From: Hemibagrus wyckioides
Lineage: Eukaryota; Chordata; Actinopteri; Siluriformes; Bagridae
DNA: 64,000 nucleotides
NCBI RefSeq assembly: GCF_019097595.1
Contig: NC_080719.1
Span: forward strand, 11,730,001 to 11,794,000
Reading direction: 5' to 3'
The notes under the pieces were generated by a model. It made no database searches. It saw only the letters and a program-made list of their open reading frames with translations, and was not told the origin of the DNA. The translations under genes and the position numbers were made by a program. This document shows, one piece after another, positions 36,770 to 48,000 of the stretch (positions are counted from its first letter, which is position 1; each line of letters starts with the position of its first letter).

Positions 36770-36850
36770 AACCATGGTTCTCAAAATGGGGCCTGGGGAC
36801 AGAGTTCCCCAAAGCACAACCAGGGGTCCATCAATTGAAAAATTTGTCAG
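36770..36850 (+). mobile_element. Possible hAT transposon end
   Basis: GGTTCTCAAAATGGGGCCTG and AACCAGGGGTCCATC resemble the terminal region of common hAT elements. The copy is decayed and borders are unclear. Confidence 0.35.
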
Positions 36851-37544
36851 TGGTGACAATCACAACACACCATTACCAAAGTTATTATGTCCATAAATAA
36901 TATCATCTAAAATCTAATGATCATTTAAATAAAATGCCTTAAAAAGCCTTGCTGGCTCCAAAATATTACTGTACACATTTAAATAATGTTTAATTATAAT
37001 AGTGTGTTTACAATATAATTCTGTTCAGGGGTTAAGAATTTAAAATAAAAATACAGACATTAAAAGTTTGAGATTATATAATTTATTCACAGTATTCACA
37101 AAAGCAAACACAAGAAATATTAATATTATAATAATATAACAGTGCTAAAATACTTAAAATATAAAATATAATAACATTCCATTTTAAAATGTACAATATT
37201 AACAACAACTATAATAATGCCCTTTCTTCTTCTTCTTCTTCTTTACCTTTTTATTTGAAATAGAAGAACAAGTATACTGTAATAACAGTAAAATAACAAT
37301 AGTAGTCATATTCTTCAGATTTTTTTTTATATATAATCATTTAGAATAATTAAAAACTCATAGTAACTGCATATTTCAATTTATGTTATTACTCAACTAT
37401 TAAACATTTCACATTTATATTTTAAATCAATAAACATGGGTAGATTTCAGTGGGTTAGTGCTAGTGAGAGTGCAGCAGGACTCATGGCTAATGATAAACT
37501 GAATTCAGTTTAAACAAAGTGACCTTGCTGACCACCAAACAAAT

Positions 37545-37860
37545 ACACACAGTGCCTCCAGAAAATATTCACTACCTAGTTCTTATTTTTGACTAGCTCT
37601 TTTTTTGCTGCATTGCAACATCAAATTTAAATATACAGGATTTTTACTTTCTTTGAAATCGTTGACTTCACAGAAATAAAATTAACTAAAAAGAATTTAG
37701 AAGCTAGTGCAACAATGAGACATAATTAACAAGTATTAATTAATAAGTATTCACTCCAGAGTAAAAACATGATTCACCTTTTGCGGCTGTTGCTAATGTA
37801 ATCTGTCTTGGATGTGTTTCTCTGAAATTTTGTTTTCTCAAACTCTGCCAAATCACATGG
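37545..37860 (+). mobile_element. Decayed interspersed element
   Basis: CAGTGCCTCCAGAAAATATT and the following TTTTTTTGCTGCATTGCAAC resemble a very common vertebrate/teleost interspersed repeat whose consensus begins with a similar GTATTCAC motif. Class not assigned. Confidence 0.4.
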
Positions 37861-38863
37861 AGAATATTACTAGACAGCAATTTTCAGGTCACGCAACAGA
37901 TTTTCAGTTGGATCTGTGCTTTGACTCTGCCATTTTAAATCTCAAACTGTCTTTCCCAAAGCAGTGTCTCATTATGTCAGCAACTACTGTATAAGCAGTT
38001 GTTCCTTCACCATCCTCTTTTTCTCTCTCTTGAAGTTAATAAAAAACTCCAAATTGTTATGTTTCTGAGAAATTGACAAAAAAAAATCTGTCCTAAAGAT
38101 TTTGAAAACAAACAAACAAACAAAAAATATCTGTATGGACATCTTCTATAAATGTTAACTATACTATGACTATAACTCTTTACAGAATGCATCACCATAT
38201 CAACGATATCACATTTTTCTGATACTTCTGTTAGATACATTTGATACACAGAAAATTGGTAACGCCTCAAGAATTTGGAAGTCGCCCTATGATTGGTTGG
38301 ATTCTACAAGATTTCCGGAAGATCTGTGTGTCACGTTTTTCACCATCCACCTGAAAACAAAGCCGTTGAGACACTCGATTTCCCTCATGGAAAAAGAAAA
38401 CCGTTGTGTTTACAAATTTGACAAAGTGCGCGTATGAAGATTAAACGATGGAATTTCCAAATTATGTGAAGTTCACGGGATAGACTCATTAAATTGTACG
38501 ACTTTCTTAAGTGAACGATCTATGCTTGCCTGCTGGTCTATTTTGTAAAGACATTTTCACTTTTTCACGGCCCTAAACATGACGCTAAACAAAATGAACT
38601 GTAAATTGAACAGGGCTGTAGATTTAACATGGTGCTGCATAATATGTCATTTATTAAAATTATAATTAATTAATTAAATGATATAAGGTAAGTCACTGGA
38701 TTGTTGTTAGAACAACACAAACATTTTTTTAAGTATAAAAATATATTCATTTATATCTCTGCAATGGTACTATATATTCATAATCCTTTCAATAGATGCC
38801 AATCAATCAGACACTGAAAAATAGTAAGACATAGAAAACAGTCAAGGAAATTGATGTTTTTTC

Positions 38864-38869
38864 TTTATT
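38864..38869 (-). terminator. Candidate polyadenylation signal of mucin gene A
   Basis: AATAAA on the minus strand about 160 bp after the stop at 39028. The matching place downstream of gene B has lost the hexamer. Confidence 0.45.
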
Positions 38870-39027
38870 AACAGACCTTTTCTCACCAAAAGAAGCTTTC
38901 TAGAAGCCATTAAACAGAAATATTTTAGTGGAGATCTAAGAATCACCTAAAAAAAGTCTACTCTTCAGACTTCAGGCTCATTCATGTAGATGAGTATTAA
39001 CCAATACATGGTTACTGCAGGTTTCCC

Positions 39028-42000
39028 TTAAGGTGTCACTTTTTCGATCTTTTTCACCCTCATCTTAATGGTGCCATTAACCGTAGCCTGGATGCGTTGG
39101 TAAAACTGCAATAAAAAAAGTAAGTAAAGTGACCTTTTCCCTTTTACAGTGCCTTAATACTTATATATATGAAAAAATGGCACATATATTATATACACAG
39201 TATATAAATCTGTATAAATATTTAAATGGTTAAAAAGCATGTGCTGTTCATTAGTCAGTCAAAAATTAGAATCATCTGTAAATTAGCACAGTATAAAAGG
39301 AGACAATCCACACAATCTAAAACAAATGTTAAACGATGTGTTGCTGTTATTTAACAAAGAACAGAGTATGATATTGTGAGGTTTTCTATAAAGAGACATG
39401 TATGCCAGTGTCACTGCTTCGTAACATTTTTTTTTTTTTAGTTTTTTTTTGTCTTATTAACTTGTTATGAACTTTCATATGTGATAATAGGAATTAACTT
39501 TACAACATTTAATGTAATAATAAATTGTTTAAAAATATGCAAAAAAAACCCAATTAATTTGCTTTGGTATAAGAGGAAGAAAACACTTTGTCAGATGCTG
39601 TAATAAGATTAACTTCAGAGGCTACACAATACCACCCTATTATGGCTAATTCTCTTATAAAAGCAGGTCCACATCATGTACCATTTCTTCCATATTACCT
39701 TTCATATATATTCTATATTTAGCAAATATCGTAATGCATAGTCTTACCTCTTCTATATATATGATGATTTTTTCATCGCTTAGTTCAGTGACAGACTGTA
39801 TTGTGACCACTGCTTGAGCAGACTCTGTAATGTATAGAGAGATAAAAACATAAGAAAGTTAATTTTAAGAAAAAATACAAAACAATTAATTCATAAATTA
39901 AACAATCAATTAATTTATTAAAAAACACAAATCTATAAAATGTTATCTCATATTTATATAAAAACATTCATAATGTTGAGGGTTAGAGTATGAAAAACAA
40001 TACTTGTTTGTGGACTGGTTGTGGTTGGAGAGGTGGTTGTAATGTTTGTTGTTGGAGAGGTGGTTGTAATGTTTGTTGTTGGAGAGGTGGTTGTAATGTT
40101 TGTTGTTGGAGAGGTGGTTGTTATGTCTGGTGTTTTTGGAGCAATGGATGATGTTACTGTTATTGCTGGAGATGTGGATGCGATTGTTGTTGAAGAGGAG
40201 GTTGTTATTTCTGTTGTTGGAGAGGTGGTTGTTGTTTCTGCTGTTGTTGGAGCAGTGGTTGTTGTTTCTGCTGTTGTTGGAGCAGTGGTTGTTTCTTTTG
40301 TTGTTGTTTGAGAGGTGGTTGTTATTTCTGTTGTTTTTGGAGAGGAGCTTCTTTCTTGTGTTGTTGCTGGAGATGTGGTTGTTATGCCAGTTGTTGTTGG
40401 AGTGGTGGTTGATGTTTCTGCTGTTGTTGGAGTGGTGGTTGTTGTTTCTGCTGTTGCTGGAGCAGTGGTAATGTCTGGTGTTGTTGAAGCAATGGACATT
40501 GTTTCTGTTATTGCTGGAGATGTGGATGTGATTGTTGTTATTGAGGAGGAGGTTGTTATTTCTGTTGTTGTTTGAGAGCTAGTTGTTTTTGGAGAGATGG
40601 ATGATGTTTCTGTTGTTGCTGGAAACGTGGATGTGATTGTTGTTGTTGAAGAGGAGGTTGGTATTTCTGTTGTTGTTGGAGAGGTGGTTGTTGTTTCTGC
40701 TGTTGTTGGAGTGGTGGTAATGTCTGATGTTGTTGAAGCAATGGATGTTTCTGTTATTGCTGAAGATGTGGTTGTTATGTCAGTTGTTGTTGTAAAGATG
40801 GTTGTTGTTTTTGCTGTTGTTGGAGCAGTGGTTGTTGTTTCTGCTGTTGTTGGAGCAACAGTTGTTGTTTCTGCTGTTGTTGGAGCAGTGATTGTTGTTT
40901 CTGCTGTTGTTGGAGCAGTGGTTGTTTCTTCTATTGTTGTTTGAGAAGTGGTTGTTATTTCTGTTGTTTTTGCAGAGGAGCTTGTTTCTTGTGTTATTGC
41001 TGAAGATGTGGTTGTTATGTCAATTGTTGTTGTTGTAAAGATGGTTGTTGTTTCTGCTGTTGTTGGAGTGGTGGTTGATGTTTCTGCTGTTGTTGGAGTG
41101 CTGGTTGTTGTTTCTGCTGTTGTTAGAGAGGTGGTTGTTGTTTCCGCTGTTGTTGGAGTAGTGGTTGATGTTTCTGCTGTTGTTGGAGTGCTGGTTGTTG
41201 TTTCTGCTGTTGTTGGAGCAGTAGTTGTTTCTTCTATTGTTGTTTGAGCGGTGGTAATGTCTGGTGCTGTTGAAGCAATGGATGTTGTTTCTGTTATTGC
41301 TGAAGATGTGGTTGTTATGTCAGTTGTTGTTGTAAAGATGGTTGTTGTTTCTGCTGTTGTTGGAGCAGTGGTTGTTGTTTCTGCTGTTGTTGGAGCAGTA
41401 GTTGTTGTTTCTGCTGTTGTTGGAGCAGTGATTGTTGTTTCTGCTGTTGTTGGAGCAGTGATTGTTGTTTCTGCTGTTGTTGGAGCAGCAGTTGTTGTTT
41501 CTGCTGTTGTTGGAGCAGTGATTGTTGTTTCTGCTGTTGTTGGAGCAGTGATTGTTGTTTCTGCTGTTGTTGGAGCAGTGATTGTTGTTTCTGCTGTTGT
41601 TGGAGCAGTAGTTGTTGTTTCTGCTGTTGTTGGAGCAGTGATTGTTGTTTCTGCTGTTGTTGGAGCAGTGATTGTTGTTTCTGCTGTTGTTGGAGCAGCA
41701 GTTGTTGTTTCTGCTGTTGTTGGAGCAGTGATTGTTGTTTCTGCTGTTGTTGGAGCAGTGATTGTTGTTTCTGCTGTTGTTGGAGCAGTGATTGTTGTTT
41801 CTGCTGTTGTTGGAGCAGTAGTTGTTGTTTCTGCTGTTGTTGGAGCAGTGGTTGTTGTTTCTGCTGTTGTTGGAGCAGTGGTTGTTTCTTCTATTGTTGT
41901 TTGAGCGGTGGTAATGTCTGGTGCTGTTGAAGCAATGGATGTTGTTTCTGTTATTGCTGAAGATGTGGTTGTTATGTCAGTTGTTGTTGTAAAGATGGTT

Positions 42001-45000
42001 GTTGTTTCTGCTGTTGTTGGAGCACTGGTTGTTGTTTCTGCTGTTGTTGGAGCAGTGGTTGTTGTTTCTGCTGTTGTTGGAGCAGTGATTGTTGTTTCTG
42101 CTGTTGTTGGAGCAGTAGTTGTTGTTTCTGCTGTTGATGGAGCAGTGGTTGTTGTTTCTGCTGTTGTTGGAGCAGTGGTTGTTTCTTCTATTGTTGTTTG
42201 AGCGGTGGTAATGTCTGGTGCTGTTGAAGCAATGGATGTTGTTTCTGTTATTGCTGAAGATGTGGTTGTTATGTCAGTTGTTGTTGTAAAGATGGTTGTT
42301 GTTTCTGCTGTTGTTGGAGCACTGGTTGTTGTTTCTGCTGTTGTTGGAGCAGTAGTTGTTGTTTCTGCTGTTGTTGGAGCAGTGATTGTTGTTTCTGCTG
42401 TTGTTGGAGCAGTGATTGTTGTTTCTGCTGTTGTTGGAGCAGTGATTGTTGTTTCTGCTGTTGTTGGAGCAGTAGTTGTTGTTTCTGCTGTTGTTGGAGC
42501 AGTGGTTGTTGTTTCTGCTGTTGTTGGAGTAGTGGTTGATGTTTCTGCTGTTGTTGGAGTGCTGGTTGTTGTTTCTGCTGTTGTTGGAACAGTGGTTGTT
42601 TCTTCTATTGTTGTTTGAGTGGTGGTAATGTCTGATGTTGTTGAAGCAATGGATGTTTCTGTTATTGCTGAAGATGTGGTTGTTATGTCAGTTGTTGTTG
42701 TAAAGATGGTTGTTGTTTTTGCTGTTGTTGGAGCAGTGGTTGTTGTTTCTGCTGTTGTTGGAGCAACAGTTGTTGTTTCTGCTGTTGTTGGAGCAGTGAT
42801 TGTTGTTTCTGCTGTTGTTGGAGCAGTGATTGTTGTTTCTGCTGTTGTTGGAGCAGTGATTGTTGTTTCTGCTGTTGTTGGAGCAGTAGTTGTTGTTTCT
42901 GCTGTTGTTGGAGCAGTGATTGTTGTTTCTGCTGTTGTTGGAGCAGTGATTGTTGTTTCTGCTGTTGTTGGAGCAGTGATTGTTGTTTCTGCTGTTGTTG
43001 GAGCAGTGATTGTTGTTTCTGCTGTTGTTGGAGCAGTGATTGTTGTTTCTGCTGTTGTTGGAGCAGTAGTTGTTGTTTCTGCTGTTGTTGGAGCAGTGAT
43101 TGTTGTTTCTGCTGTTGTTGGAGCAGTGATTGTTGTTTCTGCTGTTGTTGGAGCAGCAGTTGTTGTTTCTGCTGTTGTTGGAGCAGTGATTGTTGTTTCT
43201 GCTGTTGTTGGAGCAGTGATTGTTGTTTCTGCTGTTGTTGGAGCAGTGATTGTTGTTTCTGCTGTTGTTGGAGCAGTGATTGATGTTTCTGCTGTTGTTG
43301 GAGCAGTAGTTGTTGTTTCTGCTGTTGTTGGAGCAGTGGTTGTTTCTTCTTTTGTTGTTTGAGCGGTGGTAATGTCTGATGTTGTTGAAGCAATGAATGT
43401 TGTTTCTGTTATTGCTGAAGATGTGGTTGTTATGTCAGTTCTTATTGTAAAGATGGTTGTTGTTTCTGCTGTTGTTGGAGCAGTGGTTGTTGTTTCTGCT
43501 GTTGTTGGAGCAGTGGTTGTTTCTTTTATTGTTGTTTGAGCGGTGGTAATGTCTGGTGTTGTTGAAGCAATGGATGTTGTTTCTGCTGTTGTTGGAGCAG
43601 TGATTGTTGTTTCCGCTGTTGTTGAAGTGGTGGTTGTTTCTGCTGTTGTTTGAGTGGTGGTTGTTTCTGCTGTTCCTGGAGCGGTGGTTGTTTCTTTTGT
43701 TGTATGAGAGGTGGTTGTTATTTCTGTTGTTTTTGCAGAGGAGCTTGTTTCTTGTGTTATTGCTGAAGATGTGGTTGTTATGTGAGTTGTTGTAAAGATG
43801 GTTGTTGTTTCTGCTGTTGTTGGAGCAGTGGTTGATGTTTCTGCTGTTGTTGGAGCAGTACTTGTTGTTTCTGCTGTTGTTGGAGCAGTGGTTGTTTCTT
43901 CTATTGTTGTTTGAGCAGTGGTAATGTCTGGTGCTGTTGAAGCAATGGATGTTGTTTCTGTTATTGCTGAAGATGTGGTTGTTATGTCAGTTGTTGTTGT
44001 AAAGATGGTTGTTGTTTCTGCTGTTGTTGGAGCAGTGGTTGTTGTTTCTGTTGTTGTTGGAGCAGTGGTTGTTGTTTCTGCTGTTGTTGGAGCAGTAGTT
44101 GTTGTTTCTGCTGTTGTTGGAGCAGTAGTTGTTGTTTCTGCTGTTGTTGGAGCAGCAGTTGTTGTTTCTGCTGTTGTTGGAGCAGTAGTTGTTGTTTCTG
44201 CTGTTGTTGGAGCAGTAGTTGTTGTTTTTGCTGTTGTTGGAGCAGTAGTTGTTTCTTCTATTGTTGTTTGAGCGGTGGTAATGTCTGGTGCTGTTGAAGC
44301 AATGGATGTTGTTTCTGTTATTGCTGAAGATGTGGTTGTTATGTCAGTTGTTGTTGTAAAGATGGTTGTTGTTTCTGCTGTTGTTGGAGCACTGGTTGTT
44401 GTTTCTGCTGTTGTTGGAGCAGTGGTTGTTGTTTCTGCTGTTGTTGGAGCAGTGATTGTTGTTTCTGCTGTTGTTGGAGCAGTGATTGTTGTTTCTGCTG
44501 TTGTTGGAGCAGTGATTGTTGTTTCTGCTGTTGTTGGAGCAGTAGTTGTTGTTTCTGCTGTTGATGGAGCAGTGGTTGTTGTTTCTGCTGTTGTTGGAGC
44601 AGTGGTTGTTTCTTCTATTGTTGTTTGAGCGGTGGTAATGTCTGGTGCTGTTGAAGCAATGGATGTTGTTTCTGTTATTGCTGAAGATGTGGTTGTTATG
44701 TCAGTTGTTGTTGTAAAGATGGTTGTTGTTTCTGCTGTTGTTGGAGCACTGGTTGTTGTTTCTGCTGTTGTTGGAGCAGTGGTTGTTGTTTCTGCTGTTG
44801 TTGGAGCAGTGATTGTTGTTTCTGCTGTTGTTGGAGCAGTGATTGTTGTTTCTGCTGTTGTTGGAGCAGTGATTGTTGTTTCTGCTGTTGTTGGAGCAGT
44901 AGTTGTTGTTTCTGCTGTTGTTGGAGCAGTGGTTGTTTCTTCTATTGTTGTTTGAGCGGTGGTAATGTCTGGTGCTGTTGAAGCAATGGATGTTGTTTCT

Positions 45001-48000
45001 GTTATTGCTGAAGATGTGGTTGTTATGTCAGTTGTTGTTGTAAAGATGGTTGTTGTTTCTGCTGTTGTTGGAGCAGTGGTTGTTGTTTCTGTTGTTGTTG
45101 GAGCAGTGGTTGTTGTTTCTGCTGTTGTTGGAGCAGTAGTTGTTGTTTCTGCTGTTGTTGGAGCAGTAGTTGTTGTTTCTGCTGTTGTTGGAGCAGCAGT
45201 TGTTGTTTCTGCTGTTGTTGGAGCAGTAGTTGTTGTTTCTGCTGTTGTTGGAGCAGTAGTTGTTGTTTTTGCTGTTGTTGGAGCAGTAGTTGTTTCTTCT
45301 ATTGTTGTTTGAGCGGTGGTAATGTCTGGTGCTGTTGAAGCAATGGATGTTGTTTCTGTTATTGCTGAAGATGTGGTTGTTATGTCAGTTGTTGTTGTAA
45401 AGATGGTTGTTGTTTCTGCTGTTGTTGGAGCACTGGTTGTTGTTTCTGCTGTTGTTGGAGCAGTGGTTGTTGTTTCTGCTGTTGTTGGAGCAGTGATTGT
45501 TGTTTCTGCTGTTGTTGGAGCAGTGATTGTTGTTTCTGCTGTTGTTGGAGCAGTGATTGTTGTTTCTGCTGTTGTTGGAGCAGTAGTTGTTGTTTCTGCT
45601 GTTGATGGAGCAGTGGTTGTTGTTTCTGCTGTTGTTGGAGCAGTGGTTGTTTCTTCTATTGTTGTTTGAGCGGTGGTAATGTCTGGTGCTGTTGAAGCAA
45701 TGGATGTTGTTTCTGTTATTGCTGAAGATGTGGTTGTTATGTCAGTTGTTGTTGTAAAGATGGTTGTTGTTTCTGCTGTTGTTGGAGCACTGGTTGTTGT
45801 TTCTGCTGTTGTTGGAGCAGTGGTTGTTGTTTCTGCTGTTGTTGGAGCAGTGATTGTTGTTTCTGCTGTTGTTGGAGCAGTGATTGTTGTTTCTGCTGTT
45901 GTTGGAGCAGTGATTGTTGTTTCTGCTGTTGTTGGAGCAGTAGTTGTTGTTTCTGCTGTTGTTGGAGCAGTGGTTGTTTCTTCTATTGTTGTTTGAGCGG
46001 TGGTAATGTCTGGTGCTGTTGAAGCAATGGATGTTGTTTCTGTTATTGCTGAAGATGTGGTTGTTATGTCAGTTGTTGTTGTAAAGATGGTTGTTGTTTC
46101 TGCTGTTGTTGGAGCACTGGTTGTTGTTTCTGCTGTTGTTGGAGCAGTGGTTGTTGTTTCTGCTGTTGTTGGAGCAGTGATTGTTGTTTCTGCTATTGTT
46201 GGAGCAGTGATTGTTGTTTCTGCTGTTGTTGGAGCAGTGATTGTTGTTTCTGCTGTTGTTGGAGCAGTGATTGTTGTTTCTGCTATTGTTGGAGCAGTGA
46301 TTGTTGTTTCTGCTATTGTTGGAGCAGTGATTGTTGTTTCTGCTGTTGTTGGAGCAGTGATTGTTGTTTCTGCTGTTGTTGGAGCAGTGGTTGTTGTTTC
46401 TGCTGTTGTTGGAGCAGTAGTTGTTGTTTCTGCTGTTGTTGGAGCAGCAGTTGTTGTTTCTGCTGTTGTTGGAGCAGTAGTTGTTTCTGCTGTTGTTGGA
46501 GCAGTGGTTGTTGTTTCTGCTGTTGTTGGAGCAGTGGTTGTTGTTTCTGCTGTTGTTGGAGCAGTGATTGTTGTTTCTGCTGTTGTTGGAGCAGTGATTG
46601 TTGTTTCTGCTGTTGTTGGAGCAGTGATTGTTGTTTCTGCTGTTGTTGGAGCAGTGATTGTTGTTTCTGCTGTTGTTGGAGTGGTGGTTATTTCTGCTGT
46701 TGTTGGAGTGGTGGTTGTTTCTGCTGTTGCTGAAGATGTGGTTGTTATGTCAGTTGTTGTTGTAAAGATGGTTGTTGTTTCTGCTGTTCTTGGAGCAGTG
46801 GTTGTTGTTTCTGCTGTTGTTGGAGCAGTGACTGTTGTTTCTGCTGTTGTTGGAGCAGTAGTTGTTGTTTCTGCTGTTGTTGGAGCAGTGATTGTTGTTT
46901 CTGCTGTTGTTGGAGCAGAGATTGTTGTTTCTGCTGTTGTTGGAGCAGTGATTGTTGTTTCTGCTATTGTTGGAGCAGTGGTTGTTGTTTCTGCTGTTGT
47001 TGGAGCAGTGGTTGTTGTTTCTGCTGTTGTTGGAGCAGTAGTTGTTGTTTCTGCTGTTGTTGGAGCAGCAGTTGTTGTTTCTGCTGTTGTTGGAGCAGTG
47101 ATTGTTGTTTCTGCTGTTGTTGGAGCAGTGGTTGTTGTTTCTGCTGTTGTTGGAGCAGTAGTTGTTGTTTCTGCTGTTGTTGGAGCAGTGATTTTTGTTT
47201 CTGCTATTGTTGGAGCAGTAGTTGTTGTTTCTGCTGTTGTTGGAGCAGTGGTTGTTGTTTCTGCTGTTGTTGGAGCAGTGATTGTTGTTTCTGCTGTTGT
47301 TGGAGTGGTGGTTATTTCTGCTGTTGTTGGAGTGGTGGTTGTTTCTGCTGTTGCTGAAGATGTGGTTGTTATGTCAGTTGTTGTTGTAAAGATGGTTGTT
47401 GTTTCTGCTGTTCTTGGAGCAGTGGTTGTTGTTTCTGCTGTTGTTGGAGCAGTGACTGTTGTTTCTGCTGTTGTTGGAGCAGTAGTTGTTGTTTCTGCTG
47501 TTGTTGGAGCAGTGATTGTTGTTTCTGCTGTTGTTGGAGCAGAGATTGTTGTTTCTGCTGTTGTTGGAGCAGTGATTGTTGTTTCTGCTATTGTTGGAGC
47601 AGTGATTGTTGTTTCTGCTGTTGTTGGAGCAGTGATTGTTGTTTCTGCTGTTGTTGGAGCAGTGATTGTTGTTTCTGCTGTTGTTGGAGCAGTGGTTGTT
47701 GTTTCTGCTGTTGTTGGAGCAGTGATTGTTGTTTCTGCTGTTGTTGGAGCAGTGGTTGTTGTTTCTGCTGTTGTTGGAGCAGTGGTTGTTGTTTCTGCTG
47801 TTGTTGGAGCAGTGGTTGTTGTTTCTGCTGTTGTTGGAGCAGTGATTGTTGTTTCTGCTGTTGTTGGAGCAGTATTTGTTGTTTCTGCTGTTGTTGGAGC
47901 AGCAGTTGTTGTTTCTGCTGTTGTTGGAGCAGTGCTTGATGTTTCTGCTGTTGTTGGAGCAGTGGTTGTTGTTTCTGCTGTTGTTGGAGCAGTGGTTGTT

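Larger units (their letters stand above)
34524..38863. other. Intergenic region between c2orf72 and mucin gene A
   Basis: Holds the c2orf72 promoter side, the LINE relic (35040-35430), a GT run and weak transposon remnants at 36.8 and 37.5-37.9 kb. The segment 38.3-38.86 kb resembles 55.1-56.0 kb downstream of gene B. No gene recognised. Confidence 0.6.

Noticed and set aside
39748..39824. Reading the mucin C-terminal exons as a SEA domain
   Set aside because: The strand-helix-strand pattern is suggestive, but the segment is far too short and the autocleavage motif (GSVVV-like) is absent.
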